Of a stretch of 64,000 nt of DNA, positions 1 through 10,444 are shown in pieces (position 1 is the first letter of the stretch; each line of letters begins with the position of its first letter). This DNA comes from Stichopus chloronotus (Eukaryota; Echinodermata; Holothuroidea; Aspidochirotida; Stichopodidae). Location: the NCBI GenBank assembly GCA_021234535.1, contig CM037833.1, positions 5,106,709 through 5,170,708 on the forward strand, given 5' to 3'. The position numbers were made by a program, and so were the translations under genes. The notes under the pieces are model-generated. The model had not been told where the DNA came from and ran no database searches. It saw only the letters and a list, made by a program, of their open reading frames with translations.

Positions 1-497
1 AAACTTTAGACAATGAGGGGTAACTGGAACTTAATTTAGCTGTTTCTGAAAATAAAAGTCACTTTTCACGGCAAGAAAGGCAATGGAGGTATTAGATTCT
101 CCAGTAGAAGCGAAAGTAACTCTGTCTGCACCTCTTTACACAGGAGGCTACAAAACCACTGACCATAAACGGGCTCCTGATAATAATATTAGCAAATACA
201 ACGATGTAGTTACAGAACTTTCTTGGGAGGCGGGTGATATAGACTGTAGCCTTAACTACTATAGGCCACCCCCTTTTTTTACGAAGCAAATTTCCTCGTT
301 CAAACCAGAGCAATAAATAGGAAAAAAAGCTGTTCAAACGGGTTGACAAAGAAACAAACTTAGAAATGAACAATTGAGTCTCATAATTAAAGTCTCTGCT
401 TAGGAATAATGAAAATCTCTGCTTATAATTGAGTGCCCATAGATATTTCCCAGTTTAGCATGCACATGAGCGGCCGATACTTTTTGGTTCAGCTCAT
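1..497. other. no recognisable gene
   Basis: Short overlapping ORFs exist on both strands (for example 83-316 on plus), but none shows a known motif, convincing splice sites or composition that favours one frame. The minus strand here would be downstream of the hAT remnant at 498-883, but I cannot trace the transposase C-terminal dimerisation region into it. Confidence 0.5.
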
Positions 498-883
498 CTA
501 GTGCAATTGTAAAGTGGGGGTATATTGTAATCGTGTAGGGGAAACCACAGAGGCGCCTATGTAGGCAGCGGTATGTGCTGCCAAAAAAACCTGATTTTCC
601 GACAGCAGCTGGCGTATTTTGTGACTATTGGAAAAAGTTCCAACAATTCCCTTCCATGTGGTAACTGCCTTTGACACACGGTCTTCATCCGTCATTGAAT
701 TGGTAATGGCTAGATGTAAGTTATGCCCAGAGCAAGAAAGGCGGGTCATCACAACTTTTCAGGTGTGTGAGAACCTGGAAGACAAATCGTCTCCAGACGT
801 TTACTTTATAAATGCCAAGTGTCAACTATGAAGTTAGCAGTTACTCCTCAGTACGGGTCAGTGGTCCTACCGGACCACATAGC
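498..883 (-). pseudogene. hAT transposase fragment (ZBED-like)
   Basis: Two minus-strand blocks in different frames resemble the catalytic core of hAT transposases. The upstream block (883 to 748) reads AMWSGRTTDPY followed by a WHL..KRLETICLPGSHT segment, like the conserved region around W-S...Y in ZBED-type hAT proteins. It contains in-frame TGA and TAA stops. After a frame change the second block (752 downward) begins RLSCSGHNLHLAI and runs into a helix with FSNSHKIRQLL, matching the hAT segment C-x-G/A-H-x-L-x-L-A-(I/V). Neither the N-terminal BED finger nor the C-terminal dimerisation domain is found. No terminal inverted repeats were seen. This is a decayed fragment; the superfamily call rests on motif memory only. 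Confidence 0.6.
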
Positions 884-1740
884 CATCGTCCTTTTGCTGC
901 ACAAGTTCAGCCTTTATATCATCTTGCAATAAAAGGCAGACAGTGCGGTGTTTGTGAAACAGTTCCGACCAGGCAAGTCTTACCGGAAATGAAAAGCTTT
1001 CAACATCTTTCTCAACCCCTCTTTGTCGATAGGAAGACATGGGTATGGGAGTCACTGGCAATGCAATAAAGTCACTGCTTCTGTGAGGGTCTTCCACTTC
1101 TTCCCACCCTTGGGGGTACACTTAAAACTGAAGTCCCTGACGTTTTGACAGCCCTCTGGATTTAGTCAAAGCGAAGGCATCGGTGTTGTCGATCTTTAGG
1201 TGTTTCAGCAGCTGACTTTCTTGACTCCTTTGAGAACGAAATCAGGTTCCCCTAGCAATGTTGCCCTCAAATCAGGTTAGAAAATTTTGATGATGTTGCA
1301 TAGTTGTTGCATGACATATCGACGAAATTAAGTATGCTATTACGTAAGAAGGTAGTCTTGCAACAGCTGTTTACCTAGAAGGTTACACCCAATATTTTAC
1401 AGGAGTTCTCTGGCACGGAGATGAAAAAGACGGGGCAGCAGCATCATCTATGCTGCTCTTCTCGTGACTACAATCGTTTTTTTTTTCATTTTGCGGTGTG
1501 CAGTTCCGAAAAATGTGCTGGGCAGTTGATTTTGAAGCTGATTAACGTATCGGCAGAAAACCGAAATAGAAGAACAAGGACATGTCTACTGTTTACCACA
1601 GCCAAACGAAAAGCACTCATGAAGACTTACATGACCAACGAAGAAGATGCACAACCATTATTTAGATGATTGCGTGACATGGCAGTAATGGCCTGTAAAA
1701 GCTGAAGCAATGGAGAGGTAGTAACATAAGAAGTTAGCTT
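884..1740. other. no recognisable gene
   Basis: Contains ORFs at 867-1121 (minus) and 1421-1669 (plus) with no motif I recognise. The minus strand could hold the upstream part of the hAT remnant, but I could not align it. Confidence 0.4.
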
Positions 1741-1749
1741 TAGTATGAT

Positions 1750-2285
1750 AAAGGACGAGACACATCAAGTATGACATCAGTTACACTTACCCTTCTGGAG
1801 ATGTTGTGAATACGTTTTAACATTTTGACCTACGGTGACCTGAACCATAAACAATAGGAATCATCTACTCAATATGACCACGCCACACAGTAAGTATGAC
1901 ATCAGTCACAGTTACTGTTCACAAGGTTTTGGGTTTCGATGATAATCGTAACCTTTGTAATCATGCATATGTGTGTGTATTGTGTGTCCGTGACGCCCTA
2001 CCTTGTAAACACGATATCTCCAGAAGGGAAGCTTGGACAAATGTCATTTAGTGCGTTGGTGTACCACATTGAGTACAACATCCGTATTGATTCTGGTGGA
2101 GGTCAACAGGGGTCAGGTTGTGAAAACCTTGTAAACACAATATCTCAAGAAGGGAAGCTTGGACAGATGTCACATGAAGTATGTAGGTGTATCTTATTGA
2201 GTACAAGAACGCTATGTTATTTATGGTGGTCAAGGGTCATTTGAGGTCAGCAAGGGTCAAAGTGTGAAGACCTTGTAAATAAACT
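1750..2285. repeat. AGGTCA-type repeat arms in opposite orientations
   Basis: From about 1750 to 1930 the repeat reads in minus orientation (CAATAGGAATCATCTACTCA, then TGACATCAGTCACAGTTAC). From about 1985 to 2285 it reads in plus orientation (CTTGTAAACACGATATCTCC, AGAAGGGAAGCTTGGACA, GGGGTCA). These are the tandem ~100-bp units of the dispersed family whose full architecture is seen at 38605-40306. The head-to-head arrangement could form a fold-back structure. Terminal sequences of the family are absent. Confidence 0.8.
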
Positions 2286-3820
2286 GGGACGATTTACTGG
2301 TTTACGTGGGCATGGCATTGACACCTACACATACAATAACAAAATCAACAGCTAACAATTACACCAATGATACCAGGTGTACCTGGAAAAAATGGATAAT
2401 ACGTCGTGAAAGTAAAGCCGTGTGAAGAAACCAATTGATACCTCCTCGCTTCTCAAGTTAGTCGATCAGAGAGTATGTAACTGAACTGTACGTAATTGGA
2501 ATAGTCTGCGATTGTGGGTTACGGAAAATTCCAAGACAACCTCTTCAAGTTGTGTACGCAAAAGCTGTGCACCTTGCTGGGCACATGACCACGAAGTAGC
2601 ATTTTAGTAATATTTGTCAGACAAAAAAAGTGCGAGACCGAGGAGTATCCGAAGTACCGTACACCTACCTAGAAAAACAGTTGAAAGGCCGATATGGCTA
2701 CTTCCCACCATGTTAGATTCATCAGAATAACAAAAAGAGGAGTGAATTGCATGCAAGTGGGGGGGGGGGGGATAGCCGAATAATGTTTTCACCGACAGTT
2801 TTGAGCCCTATACTGCAGTCAGTTGCTCTCCTGTCTGTTTCGTTAACGTTGCATAGAATGATAGATTCGTCCCCAGTACATACTGCCCATCAGTAGCCGA
2901 CACACGTATACATACAGTACATCGCGTACGCAAGGCAGTACGGCCGGAACATGGAGTTGCTATTGTCAACTCCCTGGTCGGAACGAATGCTTACCCAACG
3001 TTTATTCCAAAGACAACTTTCTGTTGATGCAAACTGCGAGTGTTATTATGGTTTTAGACTCCCTAAAGTAAGAGATTTCATTCACAAAAACTACCGTTGG
3101 ATCACACACGCTGTTCTGCTGTCTGTGTACACTTTGTACTGTAGCTACTTTCACAATGCTTAGGAAAACCGTATGTCGAACGTATAAAAAAAAATCGCAA
3201 TCGGTCAAAACTGCCAGAAACATTTGCATGGCATGTGCATAACACCCCAAACTAGCAATCCGCATCATTTTCGCAAATTTTAATTCGAAGGTTTCCTTCT
3301 ACGAGATATTTTCGTTCAGGGTGACTTGGGACTTTTGCTGTAGCCTAACATATATACGTAATACTGAGATAGATCCTAGCCAACACATGTATCACTCGTG
3401 CCCTACACTTACTGTACAGGTACAGACTAGACTGTTTGAAAATGTGCTTTGTGTTGCCTGATATATTGCTAAGCTTATTTTGGGTCATCAGGAACAGGAT
3501 GGCATATTTTAAACTAAAACTTTGCATTTGAGACCAAGCTCTGCTTAATCATATTGGCTTATAGCCACAGGGGATGGGTAAATAATTTACCCGCACTTCT
3601 AAGTGTAAACTTCCTAATATCTTCCATCCTCATACCTCACTCACCCCCCCCATGTGTTTGCCACTTAATTTGTTCACAATTTTGAAAACAAATGCATGCT
3701 TCTTCAGGGTTGTTACAGAATGTATCAGGTCTTAATTGATTGCAGAGTTAAATTGATGAAGCGGATATTTTCCTGCCATGTATATTGATATATGCGTAGT
3801 GCTCCTACCGACACAGCTTA
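2286..3820. other. no recognisable gene
   Basis: Only short ORFs with no motif (2604-2792, 2951-3163, 3002-3268, 3345-3527). An 11-base G run lies near 2760. Nothing further can be supported. Confidence 0.5.
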
Positions 3821-4430
3821 CTCGTAAACGTTTATTGCAAGAAGCTTGGACAAACTTCACATTTGGTTTGTGAGCGTCACATTGATTACCGGATTCCTGT
3901 TGATTTTGGTAGAGGTCACAGGTCATTTGAGGTCAGCAGGGGTCACATTGTGAAAATATTGTAAGCACAATATTTCAAGAAGGAAAACGTATGGGCAGAG
4001 CTCCCAATTAGATTGTAGGTTTATCTCACTGAATTTACAAAAATTTTCATTTTCTCTAGTGAAGGTCAAAGGTCATTTACGGTCAACAGGGTCACAGTGT
4101 AAACATATTATCTCATGAAGGGAAGCTTGGACAGATGTAGGTTTAGTCTTTAATAGAGGTAGAAGGTTATTCCATGTCAGCAAGCATCAAATTGTGAAAC
4201 ATACTAATGCTATTATATCAGATTCTGCGAAAATATTCTTAATCGGATCATCGAAACTGCAATGCACTTCTGCATTCTGGTTACATTTTTACCTCTGGTG
4301 ATCTGAAATGACCTTTGACCTCCACCAAAAACAATAGGGATCATCTACTCAATATGACCAACCCACACACCAAGTATGAGATCAGTCATGGTTACACACA
4401 CACGACATCACCATCGCATAGTATTACTGT
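3821..4430. repeat. AGGTCA-type repeat, plus arm then minus arm
   Basis: Plus-oriented units occupy about 3830-4200 and include AGGTCACAGGTCA at 3912 and AGGTCAAAGGTCA at 4063. Minus-oriented units follow at about 4250-4420 with TGACCTTTGACCT at 4309 and end in CGACATCACCATCGCATAG. That last string is the sub-terminal sequence of the family (compare 29880 and 52580), so the family's 5' end is truncated here by a few tens of bases. Confidence 0.85.
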
Positions 4431-4533
4431 CATTTTGTCAATTTGAATTTGCAGGTAAGAGGAAAGATGAATAAAAAGTCAGGAGAGAAGATAATAACGA
4501 TTGGACCACAGGTATCTTCTTGATGAAGGGTGT

Positions 4534-4595
4534 CATGCAGGATACGCAGGATTCGTTGTCACTCTCGTCACTGGAGCAGTTACTCTGTGGTGAAG
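4534..4595 (-). CDS. possible short acidic exon
   Basis: On the minus strand a pyrimidine-rich tract ending CACCACAG lies immediately before an open frame SNCSSDESDNESCVSCMTPF. The composition (acidic, Ser and Cys rich) resembles an exon, but no clear donor or partner exon was found, and chance cannot be excluded. Confidence 0.2.
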
Positions 4596-5297
4596 AAAAA
4601 TTAGAAAAAAGGAACGATTGACTTGCCCCCTCGACTTCATGGCTGGTGCTAGTGTAATAGAAGGACGTGCAACAGCCGAGAGGGTAGAATAAATGATGTA
4701 TTGGCCAAGGGAAGGACAAAACAGTTACTCGTCCAGATTTTTACAAAATTGGAGCATGGGGGTGCTTTTTTCATTTAAAATGTCTCTGAAAATGGTTGTT
4801 ATAGCGCCATGTGTTGGGACAATACAAACCGGCTTCACTACAAATTACACTTTTCAAATCTCCAATAAAAAACTAAATATAAACTGATATAAAACTACTA
4901 CCTTTACTAGGGTCGGGCAGGTTTGCATTCACCAACCGTTTGATGACGAAGTGACTACAGGTATGTATTCAATGAAGTAGAGGATTGCCATGGGGGGGGG
5001 ACAAGAAATGTATTTGTTTACAGCTCACTCACTGTTACGTATGAAACTGGTTGGAAAGGGGTTCCATAGGAAACATTAAGACCACACTATTTGTTTTGTT
5101 AAAGTAGTAGACTAGCTAGTGTTTATCACGTAGGCCTAAGGCTAGACCATCGTTTCTGCACAATGCTGCACCAATGCACTAACGTTAGGCAACATGAGCG
5201 TAGGCATACTGACGAGATCGTCTAGTCCCAGCATCAAAGAATCTAGACAGGCTGGTTCTTACCCTGCCTGGATGTCTCCGAGTGCTGTGACCCTGAC

Positions 5298-5405
5298 ATG
5301 GCCGCGGAAGAGGCTCTAGCCATCTCGGAGTTCGAGAAGTGGCGTATGAGAAACCGACGTTACATCTACAAAATAGATGAGGTTATGCTGCTAATTTATC
5401 CTTAG
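5298..5405 (+). CDS. short ORF, possible first exon
   Basis: An ATG with purine at -3 and G at +4 opens a 35-codon frame, MAAEEALAISEFEKWRMRNR and onward, rich in charged residues and looking like real coding sequence rather than noise. The same frame is also open upstream to about 5260. There is no good GT donor before the stop at 5403-5405, so it could be a truncated exon of a decayed gene. No family was recognised. Confidence 0.25.
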   Translation: MAAEEALAISEFEKWRMRNRRYIYKIDEVMLLIYP

Positions 5406-6599
5406 TTAAATTCGGCAGTTTGTAAGGAACATTTTGCTTTTTAAAAATTGAAATCTGATATAAAATTATTGATATGATTTTTTGAAGGATGGCTGTTTTT
5501 TGGGGATGAAATTTTCCTGCTTTTGGGCCTTTCTGGGGTATTATTTTATAATATTATGCAAACCCTGCCACCGATAGCCCCAATCTTGTGGGATAACGTT
5601 CCGGATGCACATCCATTGACAAGCAAGAGGGGGGCTTCAAATATTTTTTGGAAGACGGAAAGATCATTTTCCATATTTTCCACAAATTTTGAATGTAAAC
5701 AAAATATTTAACAAAATTCGTTGTAAGTTTCCAATGTCGTCATCAGCTTTGTGACGTCACTGGCTGTACAGGGAAATCCTTTAAGTAATAGCCCTGTCTC
5801 TTGGAGAGACCAGTCCAAGGCCAAACAAACAATGCAACAATGTTTGCTCTCCAGTGAAAAGCTTCAGTGACAGGACGCTTAAAGTCTCTGACTTGCATGG
5901 TTTTACAGAGAACTCTCAGGCTGATTTTACTTTGAAAAGTTTGTGAAAGACACCCACTTTACTTCAGTTGCTTAGTGACGATCAACTGGGCGGCTCTGAA
6001 TAAGGGGGCGAGTTTGCCGCCCCTGGTTCGATCTCTCGTACAATGCCTATTCCAACTTGATTTTCTGGGCGTATGGGCCAGAATTTTGTGATGTCATTAC
6101 TGTCTTTAGACTGCATGTAGCTGCTGTTTGAAACCTTAGTTCATGTTTCAGTGCATGTGGTCCTGCCTGCCTGTCAATGCAGAAATATCAAAGGTCTCTG
6201 CAAGGCATCCAAATGTGTACTGAATAGGCCTAATCAGTATGGGGATAGAGGTGATTGCTTCATCATCAATTAGTTAATGAACTGGGCATTTAGCCGCTAT
6301 TTTGACTCACATATTTCAATGGATGGGATCCTATAGACATAATACAGTACTGCCAGTACTGTACAGTACTGGCAAGTAACTACAGTATCTCATTGTAGCC
6401 CCAATTGGGCGATGAGATGAATTGTTTTTTTCTCTAAGGTTTGTGCAGTTTCTCAACATTGGAAATACAAAGTAATCTCAAAGCTGAACAACTTAAAAAC
6501 ATACACATCTAAGTTGCACTGCTTTCGGTAAAACAGTCGTGCTTGTATCATAAGATTTTGACCTGCCACAGTAATGTACATCGTTATTCTTAAAAAATA
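5406..6599. other. non-coding stretch with weak tRNA-like box and palindrome
   Basis: No coding frame supported. Near 6030 the string GGTTCGATCTC resembles a Pol III B box, but the upstream A box is poor, so a SINE call would be speculative. A perfect 24-bp palindrome lies at 6351-6374. Confidence 0.4.
6351..6374. repeat. 24-bp perfect palindrome
   Basis: TGCCAGTACTG followed by its exact reverse complement, flanked by further CAGTACT copies. It is a cruciform-capable short inverted repeat of unknown role. Confidence 0.9.
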
Positions 6600-8308
6600 C
6601 TATGCAGCACATGTGCGTTTGTTTTGCCCTTTCTCTCCGCAACTACTACAGGCAACCTCAAATTTCGGTTCCGTTTTAAACTGTTTTAGACTGTTGGGAA
6701 AATTTGCTTAGGGTGACCATGAGTCCGTATGGAATCTACAACATGTGTTTCAAATACACTCCCGCTTTAGGGCCGAACTGAAATGTGTTTGGTACAAGGT
6801 CCATTTTTCCCCTTTTGTGAAAGGTGAATTTCTACTAACCTTTTTACTAAGAGACTGTGATGTCGATACTCTCCCACTTTGTTATGCTGGTTGGTTAACC
6901 ACAACACTGCTTCTTCGCTTAGGTAATTTTTGTAGATGGAGCACATTCTTGTCTTAAATACCTCTTCACTTTTCTCACCCCACACAGTAAGACAGAGGCA
7001 GGTAGGTATACCAGTCCAGAGCCAATTAACCTAATATGGAGAAGTGACAGAAATGACAAAACAAACCACAAAGTTGTCGTTTGTGATATCAAGAGATGGA
7101 CTTTTGTGATATGTCTTAATTTAATCCTTTGTTTACTTTATCGTTATTGTCTCTACTCAGTATTTAAGTACTTAAAAGGCAATTACATATACGCCATTAG
7201 ACAGATAGGCGGGGGTACCAAGTTTAAAACCTTGTAAGGCTAGGAGTAATTTGTAGTTCACGCGCTGCTTAACAGGTAACCAGTGTAGATCATCCAAAAG
7301 CGGGGTAATGTTAGAGTAACGATTTGCCCTCAGAACAATTCTAGCGGCCTTATCCTGGATAGTTTGAAGCCTAGGTAAATTATTAGAGCTGATACCAAGC
7401 AAGTAGAGTTAGCATAATCAAGGAGACTGGAAATGACTGCATGAATGAGTTTCTCGGTAGCTAACTTATCAAGATACTTACAACGATGGCCGACTTGTCT
7501 AATGTGGTACATTGTAATTTCGGGGTAATTTCAGATTTCACAAGTCTCTTTTCTTGTGAGGGGGAGAGGGTGATAAACAAATACAATCCTACATAGCAAT
7601 GCAATGGCTGCCGAATACTCACCCATGTAAGCCCTCCGAACTTCTGCCATATGATAGCCTCCTCATTACCCAATTGTGCATCCACTGGCTTCTTTTTCTT
7701 AAAGAGTATAGGCCGCTTTTCCCGCCTAGCTGGGGTACTGGATGAAAAATGAAAAGACAGATTTCTATTACAAATAACTAAACATACCAAACCTAAACTA
7801 GTATGAACACATGTACTGTATATGAGGAATACCAGTATAGTACACAGTGCGTCAATAAGGCAAACTAAATTTGACATTAAACTGCGGTCGATAGTGATCA
7901 ACACGGTCTTTAAAAAGACACATTTAAAGGAACGCTGTAGTAAGCATAGTCTATTACCCTTTTAAAGAAGGTGCAAAGGCATGCAGCCACCCCCTTCAAA
8001 AAATTAGTTTCATACAGACTGTTGAAACTTGCCTTGAAATAGCAGTGGCAATTTTTTAAAAGAAATACACGAAAAGAAAGTATTTAAGCCCCTGGTACAG
8101 TCCCCTACTATGCTCTCTGTCCAGAAAGAGATTCCCATATCAAGCATCTTCTGATACTTAAAGTACTTAGCATGCAATAATTAAAAATTACTGTACCTAT
8201 GAGCTACTGGTGAAACCAGATCTGAAGTTCCAGGGTCTTCTGACCAGTCATACACTGAACCATCTTGACCACCAGCTTGTGCTAGTAGACGATGGCATTC
8301 CCAGCTTG
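6600..8308 (-). CDS. spliced gene model, four exons, C-terminal zinc knuckle
   Basis: Four minus-strand exons fit together by splice sites and phase: 8308-8197 (donor GTACAG), 7737-7623 (acceptor TTTTTCATCCAG, donor GTGAGT), 6973-6840 (donor GTTAGT) and 6690-6600 (acceptor TTTTCCCAACAG), ending at TAG 6600-6602. Junction phases are 2, 0 and 2 and each join keeps the frame open. Exon 1 encodes QDGSVYDWSEDPG; exon 2 is basic (REKRPILFKKKKP) and ends WQKFGGLTW; exon 3 is helical (EEVFKTRMCSIYKNYLSEEA); exon 4 ends in CSSCGEKGQNKRTC, a C-x2-C-x4-(H>Q)-x4-C knuckle like those at the C-termini of MuDR-type transposases. Upstream of 8308 the frame continues through a TAA near 8312-8314, and a competing frame also looks coding, so the 5' part is uncertain or mutated. 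Family unknown; it may be a mobile-element protein or a host gene. Confidence 0.5.
7172..7530 (-). pseudogene. CR1/L2-type LINE reverse transcriptase C-terminal fragment
   Basis: Two overlapping minus-strand frames encode the region just after the RT palm of CR1/L2-like non-LTR elements: ATEKLIHAVISSLLDYANS, then after a frameshift LPRLQTIQDKAARIVLRANR, followed by ITPLLDDLHWLPVKQRVNYK. The L-H-W-L-P-V-x-x-R-(V/I)-x-Y/F-K signature is diagnostic of the thumb region of these elements. The fragment lies inside an intron of the 6600-8308 gene model, in the same orientation. It is 5' truncated and no 3' tail was identified. Confidence 0.75.
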
Positions 8309-8399
8309 CTGTTTATCTTTTTGGAGAATGCACTCGCGTCTGACATGAATGGTCGAAATGGCTGACAAAGGTCAGAAGCATTCCAGCAAAAAAAGTTGA

Positions 8400-9990
8400 T
8401 TCGAAAAACTCTGGAAAGAAACCTGATGGTCCCTGAAAAATATCTGGAAGGAAGCGAGGTTTACAATCTTACTCGATCCATTGAACTGTTGTAAATTGTT
8501 GCAGTCTCAAGAATTCAGGTCAGATTTGCCACTTTCAAAACCTACCACCTCCCACTGTCATTCCACCTCATTCAATAAATCACGCAGCACATGCCCTTTT
8601 TAAAAGTCCAACCTGACTAACAGTTAGCGTTAGGCACTGGGTAACAACATTTTGCGAACGACTTTTCTTGCAAAAACAATTGGAACTTATGTTGCTCCTT
8701 ACTGTGAATTAAGCAAACCGGTAAGAACTGGATTTTCTGGAACCAGATCCGGTCCACATACAGTAAGACCGGTTTGTTAATACTATTGTTACGGGGGGAC
8801 GCTATATCATTCGCGTAACCAGTCCATCTTACGTTATTTCATTCAATGCATGCTAAGGGTAGGGCTTGCTACTGTAGCGACCGACCGAGTGAGGTCGCTA
8901 TTGAACCTTAGCTTTATGGCAGTTACTTGTGCGACCGCACTGTTATTCTTTTCAGGTGACTTACTTTTGTTGTTAGTTTGCACGATGCCAGGACACCTGC
9001 ATGCCAGTCAGCATTCAGTTCGTTTCTTCTGTTTCTTTCCTTCGAGTATTTTTCAGGAACCGGCGTTGGTAGAGATTACCCATGACTCGCTCCTTGCTCT
9101 TCTTTCCGTAAAGGTTTAAGTATATATTTAAGTTGTGTGTTTCAAAGTTCGTGTGGGGAAGCTCCGGAGGCCGCTGGCGTGGTTAATAATGTAATTCCAA
9201 TTTTTTAAGTTCTTCATAGGTTGGAGCGGCTCCGGGGTTAGGTGCGGGCTCGGGACACTGGGATTTTCAACGTTTTGTTCCCTTAGGGTATGTTTTTGGG
9301 GGTAGATTTCTTAAGTTACCTTAACATTTCAGGATGAACCCAAATGTTAGAGTTACGATTGATCATTTTCTCTATGAAATAGTTTTCCCTCTTACCTTCT
9401 TGAAAATAATGTAATGTATTAGGTTCGGGCAACGTTAGTAACGTAGGATTCATCCGCGTATGATGCATACATATTGCACAATCTCGCGGAAACGGTCGTG
9501 CACCGTGTGCAATATGGCGGCCGTTACCGTGAAAGTGTATTATTCATAGTTCCTGTTTACTTGTTAAAAATGCCATTTTTTGTATGTTCAGTTACCAACC
9601 AGAATATAAGAAGTGTCATACAACAGTGACTCTAAACTATTAACCGTTAATTCCCTGAGAATTGTGTATCAACACATGTCCTCTAAAATTTCATCACTTT
9701 CTTTTCAAAGCAGGGTACTAATTTAGAATCCGTACCAATCAGACAAGCTAAAAGAGGGCGCTATTTTTGATGGGGCTTGGATATATTTTGGGGGACTAAA
9801 ACTAAAAGAGTTGTTACGCTAAAAGAGTTGGGAGAGCGAAATCTTTTTTGCATTTGCTTTGCGTCCTATTTATCTTTACTATCATTCCTTTCACCTCTGA
9901 TCTCTTACGTTTCTGTCCTTTTTTTATTCCTATCCCGAGGCTACGTTCTGTGGAGAGAGAGAGAGAAGACACGTTAATATTAACACGCTT
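8400..9990. other. no recognisable gene
   Basis: Contains an acceptor-like TTTTTCAG near 8440 on minus that could belong to an upstream exon of the 6600-8308 model, and short ORFs (8850-9119, 9777-9977) without motifs. Confidence 0.4.
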
Positions 9991-9992
9991 TT

Positions 9993-10072
9993 GCCGGGCC
10001 GGGAAGCGAACCCGGTACGCTAGAAAGCAGTTATTCCATACGCATACCCTTTACCGTTCGGGCTATGAGCCA
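9993..10072 (-). repeat. tRNA-like sequence (tRNA pseudogene or SINE head)
   Basis: The minus strand contains TAGCCCGAACGG, which fits the Pol III A-box consensus, and about 40 bases later GGTTCGCTTCC, one mismatch from the B-box GGTTCGANTCC, in a T-arm-like context CCGGGTTCGCTTCCCGG. The acceptor stem does not close cleanly and no CCA or typical anticodon arm is convincing, so a functional tRNA is unlikely. Confidence 0.45.
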
Positions 10073-10316
10073 AGTTGAAGGCCTTACTTCAGAAGTAACC
10101 TTGAAACCTCAGGTCCCTTTATATTAACATATTTTCATATTCATAAGTATATAACAAAAGATTCATATGAATATTTAGTGTAATGAATATTCACAGATTC
10201 CTACTACGTCTTAATTTTACACCAACGACAATCCTATTGTGTATGCCCGTGTCCTTGTCTTTGTTCTGTGGAATTAGTTCCCCTGTAAATGGTACCCTAG
10301 CTCAGATTTAATTCCT

Positions 10317-10384
10317 CTCTATGGTTACCGACTTACGACTGCCGTTATACCTCTATGGTTACCGACTTGCGACTGCCGTTATAC
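10317..10384 (+). repeat. 34-bp tandem duplication
   Basis: CTCTATGGTTACCGACTTAC and the following 14 bases are repeated directly with one base difference (10317-10350 and 10351-10384), 60 bp upstream of the Merlin start codon. Confidence 0.9.
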
Positions 10385-10444
10385 TATTACGGTTTACTCT
10401 CAACTATAACAACACATTTCCAATCGACTACTCTACCTCTAAAA

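Noticed and set aside
2758..2772. G-quadruplex or regulatory G run
   Set aside because: A single homopolymer run is also a common sequencing artefact; no flanking G tracts.
5990..6055. SINE with tRNA head
   Set aside because: The B box is acceptable (GGTTCGATCTC) but no A box at the proper distance and no repeat partner in the window.
7461..7904. 147-codon minus ORF as a gene
   Set aside because: Only 7623-7737 has exon borders and the right phase; the remainder is intron read-through.
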